A stretch of 64,000 nt of DNA from Sporosarcina sp. ANT_H38 (GCF_008369195.1 NZ_VOBC01000001.1:806001-870000), one strand, 5' to 3'. Positions 51,302-61,898 are shown, counted from the stretch's first letter. Notes: a model not told the origin generated them from the sequence alone. Program-made: numbers and translations.

Positions 51302-52894
51302 ATGGATTTTAGTAATCTATATTATTATGTACCAACAGAAAGAGTCGATAAGCCAAAGTTAATTGAAAAAAATCTAATTATATACGGAGGGACACCAGCC
51401 GGTATAACGGCAGCTATTCAAGCAACTAGAATGGGTCTCGCTGTTGCGATTATTGAGTTTAGCAGAAATATTGGTGGGATGACTGCGAGCGGATTAGGAG
51501 CTACAGATCTTGGCGCAGAAGATGCAGTAGGTGGTCTTTCAAGGGAGTTTTATCAAGAAATTGCAAAGTACTATGGAAAGGAGAAACAATGGAAATTTGA
51601 ACCGAAAGCGGCTAAGTACGTGTTTGATAAATGGATGAAAGACTATGATATTCCGGTTTATTTAAACCAACATTTAGCAGAAGTTAGTAAAGAGAATGGA
51701 GAAATCACTGAAATTGTTATGGACAATGGCACACGTTATAAAGGGAAAGTCTTTATGGATTGCAGTTATGAAGGTGATTTATTGGCTAAATCAGGTGTTA
51801 GTTATTTTGTTGGACGAGAATCGAATGCAACGTATCAAGAAATTTATAATGGAATTCAGTTTGGAGCACCGCATCATAAATTTGAAAAGTGGATTGACCC
51901 TTATGTTGTTGTGGGGGAGCCAGAAAGTGGCTTGTTGTCTGGAATTACAGAAAATGACACAGAGAAATTGGGTGTTCAAGGGCAAGGAGATCATCGGATT
52001 CAAGCTTATAATTTCCGGATTTGCTTGACGAAAGACCCAGAGAATCGTATTCCATTTCCAAAGCCGCCACATTATGATGCAGATAGATACCGGCTTCTAC
52101 TTCGCTATATTCAAGCGGGTGTTTGGGATGCAATGAACCTTCACACGATGTTGCCAAACAAAAAAACTGATTTAAATAATTACGGTGCAATATCGACGGA
52201 CAATATTGGAATGAATTATGACTGGCCAGAAGGTAGTTATCAAAGACGTGAGGAGATTTTTCAAGATCATCTAAATTATGATCTGGGGATGTTGTATTTT
52301 TTAGCTAATGATTTACGTGTGCCAGTAGCTATACGTAAGGAAGTAGCTGATTGGGGGTTACCGAAAGATGAATTTGAAAAAACGGGGCACTGGCCACATC
52401 AATTGTATATCCGAGAAGCGAGAAGAATGATTTCTGATTATGTCATGACAGATCATAATTGCCTAAAACAGACATTTGTTGATGATCCAATCGGGTTGGC
52501 ATCATTCCATATGGATTCACATAATTGCCGACGTGTCGTGATTGATGGAAGATGTGTGAATGAGGGAGATGTTCAGGTGCCAATTGCCCCTTATGCAATT
52601 TCGTATCGTTCCATTCGCCCGAAATATGAGGATTGTACAAATTTACTTGTCCCCGTTTGCTTATCAAGTTCACATATTGCTTATGGTTCGATTCGAATGG
52701 AGCCGATATTTATGATTCTAGGACAGTCGGCAGGGACGGCGGCAGCTCTTGCCTATAAACATGAAATAGCTGTCCAAGATGTAGATTATGAGGAATTAAA
52801 ACAGGAATTATTAAAAGCAAATCAAGTTGTCGAATGGGGCGACGATATGGTGGATGATCCGATTAAACGAATGGAAGAAACGTTCGGAAAGTAA
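51302..52894 (+). CDS. FAD-dependent oxidoreductase (PF12831 type), 2
   Basis: 530 residues. Dinucleotide motif LIIYGGTPAGITAAIQA (25-41), FAD contact FSRNIGGMTASGLGATDLG, and the C-terminal family block SSSHIAYGSIRMEPIFMILGQSAG. A paralogue of the 38156 gene with different inner regions. The ribosome binding site is GGAGG, eight bases from ATG. It follows the glycosidase-like gene by 29 bases, so both belong to one transcript. Confidence 0.85.
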   Translation: MDFSNLYYYVPTERVDKPKLIEKNLIIYGGTPAGITAAIQATRMGLAVAIIEFSRNIGGMTASGLGATDLGAEDAVGGLSREFYQEIAKYYGKEKQWKFEPKAAKYVFDKWMKDYDIPVYLNQHLAEVSKENGEITEIVMDNGTRYKGKVFMDCSYEGDLLAKSGVSYFVGRESNATYQEIYNGIQFGAPHHKFEKWIDPYVVVGEPESGLLSGITENDTEKLGVQGQGDHRIQAYNFRICLTKDPENRIPFPKPPHYDADRYRLLLRYIQAGVWDAMNLHTMLPNKKTDLNNYGAISTDNIGMNYDWPEGSYQRREEIFQDHLNYDLGMLYFLANDLRVPVAIRKEVADWGLPKDEFEKTGHWPHQLYIREARRMISDYVMTDHNCLKQTFVDDPIGLASFHMDSHNCRRVVIDGRCVNEGDVQVPIAPYAISYRSIRPKYEDCTNLLVPVCLSSSHIAYGSIRMEPIFMILGQSAGTAAALAYKHEIAVQDVDYEELKQELLKANQVVEWGDDMVDDPIKRMEETFGK

Positions 52895-52922
52895 TAACCA
52901 TTACAGTAATGGAGGAGTCAAC

Positions 52923-53882
52923 ATGAAAATCATTGCTTGGAATCGTAATAGATTAGAAGAACTAGTAGAGTTATGGAATAAAGAATTAGCCGATGATTTC
53001 CCAATGCGTGAAGAGTTGTTTATACAGAATAGTTTCGCTGACGTGAACGTCAGCTATGACAGTTCTTTTATTGCAGTAGATGATCTAGACCGTGTGATTG
53101 GATTTGTAGTTGCTAAACGATGGCAAGAGCAAATAGATGTGAAAATGGAATCTAAAAGAGGTTGGATCCAAGTTCTTTTAGTAGATAGTGCTCACCGTGG
53201 AAAAGGTATGGGTACACTGTTACTTGAACGTGTAGAAGCACATTTAAAGGGAAATGGTGTTGAGGAGATGCAATTGGGTGGCGATCCCTTTCACTATTTC
53301 TCAGGGATACCTAATCAATATAAGGAAGCCCAAAAGTGGGTAGAACAACATGGCTACGCTAAAAGAATAGACACATATGATTTGATCAATCACCTGGATA
53401 TGAAATATGACTTACCTGCTGATAATTCAATTGCATTTTCAATTCTTAAAAAGGAGGAAGAAGCAGACCTAATTTTATTTTTAGAAAGATGTTTTCCTGG
53501 CAGATGGGTCTATGAAACGATGAAGTACTTTGAAATGAATGGGGACGGACGAGAATTTGTTGTCGTCAAAAAGAAAGGTCAAATCATTGGGTTTTGTAGA
53601 ATAAATGATAGCCACTCACCATTCATTGCACAAAACGTTTATTGGAGTCCTCTTTTTGAACAAGAAGTCGGTGGGATTGGTCCATTAGGAATTGATGTAA
53701 ATGAACAAAAGCAAGGGTACGGATTAGGGATTGTTCAAGCAGCAATTGCTTATTTACAAGAACGAAATATTAAAACAATCATTATTGATTGGACAATTTT
53801 AGTTGACTTTTATAAAAAACTAGACTTTAATCCTTGGAAATCATATGGCGTATATTTAAAGGATATTTCGAAGGGGGGGTAG
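52923..53882 (+). CDS. Tandem GNAT acetyltransferase (two domains)
   Basis: 319 residues with two GNAT domains. The N-terminal one has the acetyl-CoA loop DSAHRGKGMGTLLLERV (about 82-98); the C-terminal one has VNEQKQGYGLGIVQAAI near 265-280 and ends FYKKLDFNPWKSYGVYL. ATG 52923 has GGAGGAG upstream. In a sugar island it may acetylate an amino sugar or remove a toxic amine, but no substrate is evident. It is cotranscribed with the next, broken GNAT gene. Confidence 0.88.
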   Translation: MKIIAWNRNRLEELVELWNKELADDFPMREELFIQNSFADVNVSYDSSFIAVDDLDRVIGFVVAKRWQEQIDVKMESKRGWIQVLLVDSAHRGKGMGTLLLERVEAHLKGNGVEEMQLGGDPFHYFSGIPNQYKEAQKWVEQHGYAKRIDTYDLINHLDMKYDLPADNSIAFSILKKEEEADLILFLERCFPGRWVYETMKYFEMNGDGREFVVVKKKGQIIGFCRINDSHSPFIAQNVYWSPLFEQEVGGIGPLGIDVNEQKQGYGLGIVQAAIAYLQERNIKTIIIDWTILVDFYKKLDFNPWKSYGVYLKDISKGG

Positions 53883-53888
53883 GGAGTA

Positions 53889-54995
53889 ATGGAAGTCCGC
53901 CAACTCAAGGCTGATGATTTTGAACAGGCGATTCAATTAGCTAATGATACATTTCGTGAACAGGGACATACATCGATGGAACAGGAATTCCCACAAGTAT
54001 TTTCAAAAGAACTGCAGCAATCTTTTGGCGCTTTTGATGGGGAGGCCTTACTGAGTTTAATTGGATTAGTCCCTTCGAACGTCCGAATTGGTGAAGCAAC
54101 GCTTACTGTTTTTTTGCTTGGTTCTGTCTGTACGCACAGGGATTTCCGTCAACAAGGCATTTCAACAACTATTTTAAAAGAAGTTTATCGTTATGTCGAT
54201 CAAGTAGGTGCTTCATTATTACTTGTTTCCGGTGACCGGGGAATGTATATGAGAAATCATTGCTACCATTTTGGTGAAGCCAATAAATATATAATCGGTA
54301 AATCGAACGTAAATAAAGAAGGGTTTATAGGGGAAGTACGTAAAGGTCCAACGACTGATATTTTTCAAATAGATCGTCTAAAGCGAGAGAAAAAAGTGCG
54401 ATATGACAGCAGTATTTTGGAATGGCAAGTTCATTTAGTCGCAGGTGGTTATGTGAGTATTTTTAAAATGGAACAAGTGTTATATGTAGCAAGTCATAAT
54501 GGCGTGATAGAAGGGTATGCAGTGATTGGTATGCCTTCTTCCGATAGTACAAAAGAAAAGACGATTGTAACGGAATGGGGAGGTGATTCAAGAGCTGTAT
54601 ATGGAATTTTCCTAAAGCTGCTAGAAAATAATCTAGAAGCAGAAATTGAAATAACGATTCCATGGCATGAAAAATTCATCGAAGTTGTGAGTGAGCATCC
54701 ATGTGAGAAATTACGAAATGCTGGAACCATCAATATTGTTAATGCAGAAAGACTTATTAATCAATTGTGGCCCTATTTACAAGAGAAAAATCCTACATTA
54801 GCTCAAAGCCTCGTCATTTGAAATGTAGATGAATATAGCGTGAGTCTTCAATATAATAAGGAGTCGAAAATAAATCTGGCGTATGAGGATTTAGTGAAAC
54901 TGTTGTTTGGACCGCAGGGTGAGTCTGAAATTAGCGAGTTGAAAACAGTTTTTCCGATTCCATTACCACATTCAGAGGACATGTTCTTTTTATAG
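53889..54995 (+). pseudogene. GNAT protein with C-terminal SCP2-like extension, one in-frame TGA
   Basis: The full frame is 368 codons, interrupted only by TGA at 54819-54821 (codon 311). The N-terminal part is a GNAT domain (VCTHRDFRQQGISTTIL). After the stop the same frame continues VDEYSVSLQYNKESKINL, then YEDLVKLLFGPQG and FPIPLPHSEDMFFL, the typical C-terminal ending of long GNAT proteins with an SCP2-like tail. So one nonsense change cuts off about 57 residues. The truncated form still has the whole acetyltransferase domain and may keep some activity. Confidence 0.85.
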
Positions 54996-55173
54996 GTAGG
55001 GTGTTAAAGTAGACGATTAAAAGCTCGAAGACGAACGTACTGAGAGTGGAACAAACTCACATTATACCTAACACAGGGTAACACAAAAAACATCTTACTC
55101 TATGGAGCGAGCTGTTTTTTTATGTATACCTTTTTTATTGCCACAGTCTGTAGAAGAATTTTCTGTTGGGAAA

Positions 55174-55188
55174 TGTAAGCGTTTTACA
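55174..55188 (+). promoter_or_regulatory. cre-like site before the MATE gene
   Basis: TGTAAGCGTTTTACA resembles a CcpA site but has one extra base between the half-sites, so it is a weak candidate. It lies 80 bases before the likely MATE start. The preceding stretch (54996-55173) holds no gene. Confidence 0.35.
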
Positions 55189-55268
55189 TATTATTTTATA
55201 GTTCGCATTCGAAATGTATGGTAAGATATGTATTATTTGAAATTGGATACAGAAAAGAAGGCGTTAAA

Positions 55269-56639
55269 ATGGCATCAGTCGCAACGAAAAAAAGTCCGGT
55301 CAAAAAACTAAATTTATTTCATCTGACATGGCCAATTTTTTTAGAAGTTTTTCTTTTTATGTTGATGGGTATTGCAGATACATTTATGTTGAGTGCATTA
55401 TCAGATGATGCTGTGTCAGGTGTAGGGGCGGCAAATCAGTATGTTCACATTGCCATTCTCATCCTTGAAGTTGTCGGAAACGGGGCAGCGATTGTTGTAT
55501 CTCAATATCTCGGTTCGAAAAGATATCTCGAAGCTTCCAAAATTTCAGCATTAGCGGTTACATTAAATTTAATTGTCGGCCTTATCATGAGTGTTATTTT
55601 CGTTGTATTTTCAAAAAATATGATGATTGCTATGAATTTACAAGGCGATGTACTGGAGCATGCTTCAAAATATTTAATCATTGTGGGCGGAGCGATTTTC
55701 TTACAAGCCATTATCAATTCATTGTCAGCCATTATCCGTGTGCATGGATTTACAAAACAAACGATGTTTGTTTCATTAGGAATGAATATCGTTCACGTAG
55801 TCGGCAATTATGCGCTGATTTTTGGGAAGTTCGGTTTTCCAGAGTTAGGGGTGCAAGGTGCAGCCATTTCTTCTGTTGTCAGCCGTTTGCTTGCATTAAT
55901 TGTATTCATTTGGATACTTTATCGAGTAATGGAATACCGCGTGGAGTTCCGTTATTATATTACACTGACAAAAGAATATATCCGTAAAATATTACAGATT
56001 GGCATTCCATCTGCGTTTGAACAAGTAATGTATCAAGGGTGCCAAATTGTCTTCTTATACTATGTAACGTATTTAGGAGCGGAATCATTAGCCGCAAGGC
56101 AATATGCTGTGAATATATCGATGTTTACGTATTTATTCGCGATTGCGATTGGTATGGGGACGGCAATCATTGTTGGCCGTTTTGTTGGTGCAGATGAACA
56201 AGACGAAGCGTATATAAGTGTTAAGACAAGTGTCAAATGGGCATTTATGTTTACGTTATCTATGGTGACGCTCGTGATTATATTCCGCTATCCATTGATG
56301 AAGTTGTTTACAGATAACTCGGCTATAATTGAAATAGGGGCATCCGTTTTACTTCTGAGTATTTTACTCGAAACTGGCCGGACGCTGAACATTGTAATCA
56401 TCTCTTCATTACGTGCAGCTGGAGATGCAAAATATCCGGTCATCATTGGTTCTTTTTCAATGGTAGCGATGAGTTTGCCATTAGGCTATTTTTTAGTGTT
56501 CGAATTAAACCTGGGACTTGTCGGAGTGTGGCTAGCAATTACTGTAGATGAATGGACACGTGCTATTATTATGTACTTACGATGGAAGAGTAGGAAATGG
56601 GAAAGATACGCTCTCGTGTCGCCGAAAAAGAATCATTGA
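55269..56639 (+). CDS. MATE-family efflux transporter
   Basis: 456 residues, 12 predicted transmembrane helices in two similar halves, the MATE layout. The N-terminal helix has WPIFLEVFLFMLMGIADTFMLS, and the second half GIPSAFEQVMYQGCQIVFLYY. Such proteins expel cationic compounds using sodium or proton gradients. The start is ATG 55269, with AAGAAGG just upstream; an earlier ATG adds a non-family stretch. A terminator follows at 56701. Confidence 0.9.
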   Translation: MASVATKKSPVKKLNLFHLTWPIFLEVFLFMLMGIADTFMLSALSDDAVSGVGAANQYVHIAILILEVVGNGAAIVVSQYLGSKRYLEASKISALAVTLNLIVGLIMSVIFVVFSKNMMIAMNLQGDVLEHASKYLIIVGGAIFLQAIINSLSAIIRVHGFTKQTMFVSLGMNIVHVVGNYALIFGKFGFPELGVQGAAISSVVSRLLALIVFIWILYRVMEYRVEFRYYITLTKEYIRKILQIGIPSAFEQVMYQGCQIVFLYYVTYLGAESLAARQYAVNISMFTYLFAIAIGMGTAIIVGRFVGADEQDEAYISVKTSVKWAFMFTLSMVTLVIIFRYPLMKLFTDNSAIIEIGASVLLLSILLETGRTLNIVIISSLRAAGDAKYPVIIGSFSMVAMSLPLGYFLVFELNLGLVGVWLAITVDEWTRAIIMYLRWKSRKWERYALVSPKKNH

Positions 56640-56700
56640 TGATGTTCACCTTATCAAATAACGAAATTGAAAATATCTATTTTAACTAAGTAATTAACTG

Positions 56701-56748
56701 AAAAACCAGCAACTCAGGCGAATTTAATCGACCGGGTTGCTGGTTTTT
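56701..56748. terminator. Bidirectional terminator
   Basis: AAAAACCAGCAAC (56701-56713) pairs with GTTGCTGGTTTTT (56736-56748), flanked by A and T tracts; it ends the MATE gene and the convergent ABC operon. Confidence 0.9.
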
Positions 56749-56762
56749 GTATAATAATTGAT

Positions 56763-57485
56763 TCATAAAATCTTCTCTAAAAAATCTTGTGCACGTTTAC
56801 TTTTTGGTGCAGAAAAGAAAGTGGCAGGGGGGGCGTCTTCAACTAATTGCCCATCGTCCAAAAATAGCACACGATCTGCGACTTCTCGAGCAAATCCCAT
56901 TTCATGTGTTACAATCGCCATCGTCATACCTGTAAGCGCTAATGATTTAATAACTTCTAGCACTTCCTTAACCATTTCAGGGTCAAGAGCGGAAGTGGGT
57001 TCATCGAACAACATCATTTCAGGTGACATGGCCAAAGCTCTTGCGATGGCGACACGTTGTTTCTGTCCACCCGATAACCGGACGGGATGTTCGTTCTCTT
57101 TTTCTACAAGTCCCACTTTTTTTAACAATTCGCGGGCCAGTTTTTCTGCTTCACTCTTCGAAATTCCTTTCACCATCATTGGGGCATAAATAATATTTTC
57201 AAGAACAGTTTTATGGGGGAAGAGATTAAATTGCTGAAATACCATTCCAACCTGTTGTCTAACCTTCATGATATTCACTTTAGGATTTGTTACTTCATTT
57301 TCATTCACCCAAATTTGTCCGTCGGTAGGGGTTTCAAGGAGATTAATACAACGAAGAAATGTTGATTTCCCAGAACCTGAAGGCCCGATTATCGCAATGA
57401 TTTCGCCTTTTTGAATAGTGGTTGAAATGCCTTTTAACACTTCGGTTTTTCCGAAACTTTTACGGAGATCCTGGATTTTAATCAC
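56763..57485 (-). CDS. Amino-acid ABC importer ATPase (GlnQ type)
   Basis: 240 residues, a complete ABC ATPase: Walker [11 protein letters not shown]-loop, signature [15 protein letters not shown] and Walker [14 protein letters not shown]. It closely matches polar amino-acid uptake ATPases. It is the last gene of the minus-strand operon and overlaps the permease gene by eight bases. Confidence 0.95.
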   Translation of the reverse strand: MIKIQDLRKSFGKTEVLKGISTTIQKGEIIAIIGPSGSGKSTFLRCINLLETPTDGQIWVNENEVTNPKVNIMKVRQQVGMVFQQFNLFPHKTVLENIIYAPMMVKGISKSEAEKLARELLKKVGLVEKENEHPVRLSGGQKQRVAIARALAMSPEMMLFDEPTSALDPEMVKEVLEVIKSLALTGMTMAIVTHEMGFAREVADRVLFLDDGQLVEDAPPATFFSAPKSKRAQDFLEKIL

Positions 57486-58137
57486 TTCTTCTCATCCTCC
57501 TTTCAACTGCTTTACCGATTAGTGTTAACACGATTACCATCAGATAATAGATAACACCCGCGAAGATAAGCGATTCAAAATAACGATAAGTATTGCCGCC
57601 TACGATATATGCTCTTCTCATAATATCTGTTACGCCAATGACAGTTACAATCGCAGATTCCTTCGTTAATGTGATAAATTCATTCATCAAAGCGGGTAAA
57701 ATATTTTTCAAAGCTTGTGGTAAAACAATATCCTTCATCATTTTCTTATAGGGAATACCGAGAGCCATAGAAGCTTCTAACTGCCCTTTATCCACCGCTA
57801 AAATACCTGCTCTAATAATTTCAGAAATGTATGCCCCCGAATTAAATCCGAATGCCAAGACAGCCGCGGTAAATGCGCTGACTTTAATATCAAATAGTTG
57901 CGGTGTACCATAATAGATAATAAGAAGTTGGAGAATTAACGGTGTTCCGCGGAAAATAGACGTATAGATATCGGCAAGCCATTTTAACCCTTTAAATCGT
58001 CCAATTTTACATAATGCTAACAAAATCCCGATAGCAAAACCAATGAGTGCTGCGACACCAACAATTTTTAAAGTGACTCCGATACCTTGTAAAATATAAG
58101 GTATCGAAGAAGTAATTTGGGTAAAGTCTAAATTCAT
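57478..58137 (-). CDS. Amino-acid ABC importer permease
   Basis: 219 residues, four to five transmembrane helices of the HisM/GlnP family, with EAA motif [25 protein letters not shown]. It overlaps the ATPase gene. The system probably imports a polar amino acid. Confidence 0.93.
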   Translation of the reverse strand: MNLDFTQITSSIPYILQGIGVTLKIVGVAALIGFAIGILLALCKIGRFKGLKWLADIYTSIFRGTPLILQLLIIYYGTPQLFDIKVSAFTAAVLAFGFNSGAYISEIIRAGILAVDKGQLEASMALGIPYKKMMKDIVLPQALKNILPALMNEFITLTKESAIVTVIGVTDIMRRAYIVGGNTYRYFESLIFAGVIYYLMVIVLTLIGKAVERRMRRSD

Positions 58138-58167
58138 CCGTCAACATTCCTTTCTATCTCGAATGAA

Positions 58168-58953
58168 TTAGTTGCTGAACCATTTCAAAACTAATTTTTC
58201 TACTTCACCTTTATCTTGTAATTCCTTGAGAACACGGTCAAATTCGGCAGTCAATGCGCTGTCTTTTTGGAATGCCATTGATAAACCTAGTTTATGTTCT
58301 TCAGGAAGTTCAAAACTGGATAAATCTTTATTTGAGTCGATATAGCCTTTTGCTACAACGTCTGTAATGACGATTGCATCAAGATGTCCAGATTTGATTT
58401 CTTGGAATAGATCCGGAACGCGGTCACGGCTTTCAACAGAGTAACCATATTGTTTTTCAAGTGATTTCGCACCTGATTCTTGAACAGACGCAGTTTGAGC
58501 ACCCACTTTTTTACCTTTAAGATCTTCCGCACTTTTGATGTTGCTGTCCTTCATTGTAATAACCATATTTGTAGTTGTAAAATAAGCAGTTGAGAAATCA
58601 ATTACTTTTTTACGTTCTTCGTTGTTGCCATCCATTCCTGCAACGACCATGTCAAGACTTTTTGCTTGAAGAGCGGGAATTAAGCCGTTGAAATCCATAT
58701 CTTCAATTTCTAGAGTGTAACCTAGTTCCTTGGCAACCATTTTTGCCAAATCAATATCAAATCCAACAATTTCATCACTTACTGCTGTATCAACAAATTC
58801 GAAAGGTGGATAATCCGCTGAAGTTCCCATTTTAAGTATTTTTGTATCTGATGCACCTGTTTTCCCGCCGTCTGCTTCGTCCTTTGTTCCACATGCACTT
58901 AGTACACTCATCACTAGAACGAATAGAAGAGCAATCCCTGACCATTTTTTCAT
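58168..58953 (-). CDS. Amino-acid ABC importer binding lipoprotein
   Basis: 261 residues, SBP_bac_3 family. Lipobox LSAC with cysteine 21, then a short acidic linker and the ligand-binding domain (KMGTSADYPPFEFVD, DFNGLIPALQAKSLDMVVAGM). Ligand-defining residues cannot be read reliably, but the adjacent aminotransferase suggests an amino acid or an omega-amino acid such as GABA. Confidence 0.93.
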   Translation of the reverse strand: MKKWSGIALLFVLVMSVLSACGTKDEADGGKTGASDTKILKMGTSADYPPFEFVDTAVSDEIVGFDIDLAKMVAKELGYTLEIEDMDFNGLIPALQAKSLDMVVAGMDGNNEERKKVIDFSTAYFTTTNMVITMKDSNIKSAEDLKGKKVGAQTASVQESGAKSLEKQYGYSVESRDRVPDLFQEIKSGHLDAIVITDVVAKGYIDSNKDLSSFELPEEHKLGLSMAFQKDSALTAEFDRVLKELQDKGEVEKLVLKWFSN

Positions 58954-58970
58954 AATAAATCACTCCATTT

Positions 58971-60299
58971 CTAATTTTTTTTATTTTCTAATTCCGTTAA
59001 AGCTTCATCTAATATAGTCAATCCATCATCAATCTGTTCTTTTGTTATCGTTAGCGGGGGAATCATTCGGATTACTTCACCAGAGTTGCCGCATAAGTAG
59101 AACAGCACACCTTTGTGAAGGCAACCATCAAGAACAGCCATTACTGCTTCGCCATCAGGTTCACCTGTTTCAGGATTGCCAAGCTCGATACCAATCATCA
59201 AGCCAACACCTCTAATATCTGTAATAACTGGGTGTTTTTCTTTCATTAAAATCAGGCGCTCCATCGCATAGGCACCCATTACGATTGCGTTTTCCAATAA
59301 CTTTTCCTCTTTCATCACTTCAAGGGAAGCGAGGGCAGCGGAACAAGCGATAGGATTGCCTCCAAAGGTTGTTCCATGTGTGCCGAGAGGCCATTGGTCC
59401 ATTAGTTCTTTCGAAGCAACTGTAGCGCTAAGCGGAAGCCCTGCAGCAATCCCTTTAGCGATTGCCATGATGTCCGGTTTGACATCGAATGTCTGTGCAG
59501 CAAACCAATTTCCAGTACGGCCGAATCCTGTTTGGACTTCATCGAAAATAAGTAGAATACCATGGCGGTCGCAAATTTCACGCACCTTTTTCAGCCAAGC
59601 TTTTGGTGGGATAATGTATCCACCTTCACCGAGAACCGGTTCAATAATCATACAAGCGACTTCTTCGGGATTTACTTGGTGGTTGAATAGTTTTTTCACG
59701 TCTTGTTCAAGTTTTTCAGGGAAGAAGACGTCTGGATCTGCTCCTTCCGGAAGGTACTCAGGCAATGCATATGGCAACTGATAGGAAAGCCAAGTGGGCT
59801 GCAAATGTTTTCGGTATTTACTTTTCGATGTTGTCACACTTAATGCACCCATCGAACGTCCATGGAAACAGCCAGTGAAAGAAATGATGTAAGGTCTTCT
59901 TGAAGTATATTTTGCAAGTTTCAGAGCACCTTCAATTGCTTCTGTGCCGCTGTTCGCAAAAAAGAAGTTATCAAGTTTTGGTGGTAAAATAGTTTGCAAT
60001 TCAGCTGCCAATCTTAAAATAGATTCGTAAATGATAACACCTGATGGACCATGAATCAGGTGGTCTGCACTATCTTTGATGGCCTGAACGACTTTAGGGT
60101 GCCGATGTCCTACGTTCTCGACAGCAATGCCAGATGTGAAATCCAAATACCTCTTGCAATCAGCGCCGTAATAATAGCATCCTTCTGCTTTTACTACAGG
60201 TAAGTTAGGATGATCTTTTGCCATACTTGGTGCGAGAAAGTTTCCAATGTTGTCGACCATATGTAGCCAGCCTTGTTGTTCTTCTAATTTTTGCTGCAC
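58971..60299 (-). CDS. Class III PLP aminotransferase (GABA/ornithine type)
   Basis: 442 residues, ornithine/4-aminobutyrate aminotransferase family. The PLP lysine is in [17 protein letters not shown], the cofactor aspartate in [15 protein letters not shown], and the phosphate loop in [17 protein letters not shown]. It starts at GTG 60299 with GGAGGA just upstream. It would remove the amino group of an omega-amino acid imported by the adjacent ABC system and pass it to 2-oxoglutarate or pyruvate. The exact substrate is unclear. Confidence 0.9.
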   Translation of the reverse strand: MQQKLEEQQGWLHMVDNIGNFLAPSMAKDHPNLPVVKAEGCYYYGADCKRYLDFTSGIAVENVGHRHPKVVQAIKDSADHLIHGPSGVIIYESILRLAAELQTILPPKLDNFFFANSGTEAIEGALKLAKYTSRRPYIISFTGCFHGRSMGALSVTTSKSKYRKHLQPTWLSYQLPYALPEYLPEGADPDVFFPEKLEQDVKKLFNHQVNPEEVACMIIEPVLGEGGYIIPPKAWLKKVREICDRHGILLIFDEVQTGFGRTGNWFAAQTFDVKPDIMAIAKGIAAGLPLSATVASKELMDQWPLGTHGTTFGGNPIACSAALASLEVMKEEKLLENAIVMGAYAMERLILMKEKHPVITDIRGVGLMIGIELGNPETGEPDGEAVMAVLDGCLHKGVLFYLCGNSGEVIRMIPPLTITKEQIDDGLTILDEALTELENKKN

Positions 60300-60310
60300 T
60301 ATAAATCCTC

Positions 60311-61675
60311 CTACTCGATATCCGTATATTTTTTCAGTTTGCGAACGACAGAAGGTTGGCTTATTCCAAGGAATTTAGCGATTTCAGTCGTTGTACGATA
60401 GCGCTCCTGCGCATCCCTTAGCACTTTCATTTCCACGTCTTCCAAAATGCTTGGAAGTGTTCGGCCCTCTAAATGGATAATAGACAAGTCTTCAGAAATC
60501 TCTTTACGATACTCTGGTGGCAAGTCTTTTATAATAATGATATTGGATGGACTTTGAACAACGAGGCGTTCCATTACGTTTTTGAGTTCACTGATGTTCC
60601 CATCCCATTGAAGAAGGAGCAACTGCTTAAATAAATCATCCGATAGTTTTTTTGCAGTATTATAGGCAGTTGAATATCTATTTAAATAGTTGGTAATCAA
60701 TGCACTCAAATCTTCTTTCCGTTCACGAAGCGGTTTTAAATGGATAGGAACAATGTGCAGCATGTAATACAAATCTTGATGGAATGTTTTTTCGGAAACT
60801 GCTTCTGTTAATGTACTTTCGGAAGAGCTAATCAGTCTTGTTTCAAGTGGAAGAGCTGTTTCCGTATTGGTAGGAGTGTATTTGCGTTCTTTCAAGACTT
60901 TAGCAAGTTTCCCTTGAAGATGAAGCGAAAGTTTATCAATCCCTTTTAAATAGAGACTACCTCCACGTGATAACGTCAACAATCCTGTTTCTTTGTCTTC
61001 AAATTCACCACCGAATAGTTCACGTTCAAACATCGCTTCAGGCGTTGTTTCACAGTCAATTTCAATGTAAGGTCCATCTTTTCGAGTACTTTCGTTATGA
61101 ATTACCTTCGCCATTGTCGATTTACCTGTTCCGGATTCACCATAAAGGACCACAGGAACATCGAGGGTTGCAGCATTCCTAGCAGTTTCAAAAGCAACTC
61201 GAGTGGATCTGTTTTCGATTGTTAGGCCTTCTATTATTAGATTTTCTTTTCGTAGCAACGAAAGCTCTTCTTTAGCTAAGGACATCTCATATTCAAGTTC
61301 TTTCATATATTCCTGGATTACGAGAAGTTCGGCTACTTCATAGGAATAGCTAAGGACAAATTCAACTTCGCCGAACTCATTAAAGAAAGGCATACCTGTA
61401 ATGAGTGCTTTTCGTCCGGAAGGAGTCGCTTGTATGATAACTACCTTCTTTTTTTGAAGGAGTACCATCGGAGTAATCGCAGGAGAGAATACCCCTCATT
61501 TTTCCAACTCATATACGGACTTTCCGAGAAGATCTTCTGCACGTATCCCGTAATATCGTCCACTAATTTGTGAAGCTTTTACGATAATACCCGCGTGATT
61601 GGTAACAATGATATCTTCTTCATACGAATCAATAATTTCTTCTTTTGAATTTGGATGTAAGAAAAACCCTGTCAT
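60311..61675 (-). pseudogene. TyrR-like PAS-AAA+ regulator with one in-frame TGA
   Basis: The full frame is 455 codons from ATG 61675 (AGGAAAGGTGG upstream) with a TGA at 61498-61496 (codon 60). Before it lies a PAS domain (EEDIIVTNHAGIIVKASQ); after it, in the same frame, GVFSPAITPMVLLQKKKVVI, an AAA+ domain with Walker A GESGTGKST, and a C-terminal HTH ([21 protein letters not shown]). The GAFTGA sigma-54 loop is missing (ELFGGEFEDKETG), and the Walker B acidic pair is replaced (SLYLKGID). It therefore resembles TyrR, which acts without sigma-54. It heads the amino-acid operon. Confidence 0.8.
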
Positions 61676-61898
61676 ACGACCACCTTTCCTGAAAGTAACA
61701 GTATTCATTAATGAATAATTATTTGTTTGTAAATAAAATATACTTCACTATCGGAATATTAGTAATATAAATTTAATTCAATGGCGAATGTTAAGGTAGT
61801 TGTATTCGCGATGTCAAAAATTATAACATGCATTCAAATGCAATTACAAGTATAATTATGCAGTGAGGAGTGTAGATACTGAGAATTTCATTTTTTCT

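Noticed and set aside
54819..54821. TGA as selenocysteine (also at 61496)
   Set aside because: No selenocysteine insertion hairpin or Sec machinery is seen, and neither protein family uses Cys/Sec at these sites.
60482..60491. AGACAAGTCT, complement of the proposed operator
   Set aside because: It lies inside a coding region far from any promoter; probably chance.
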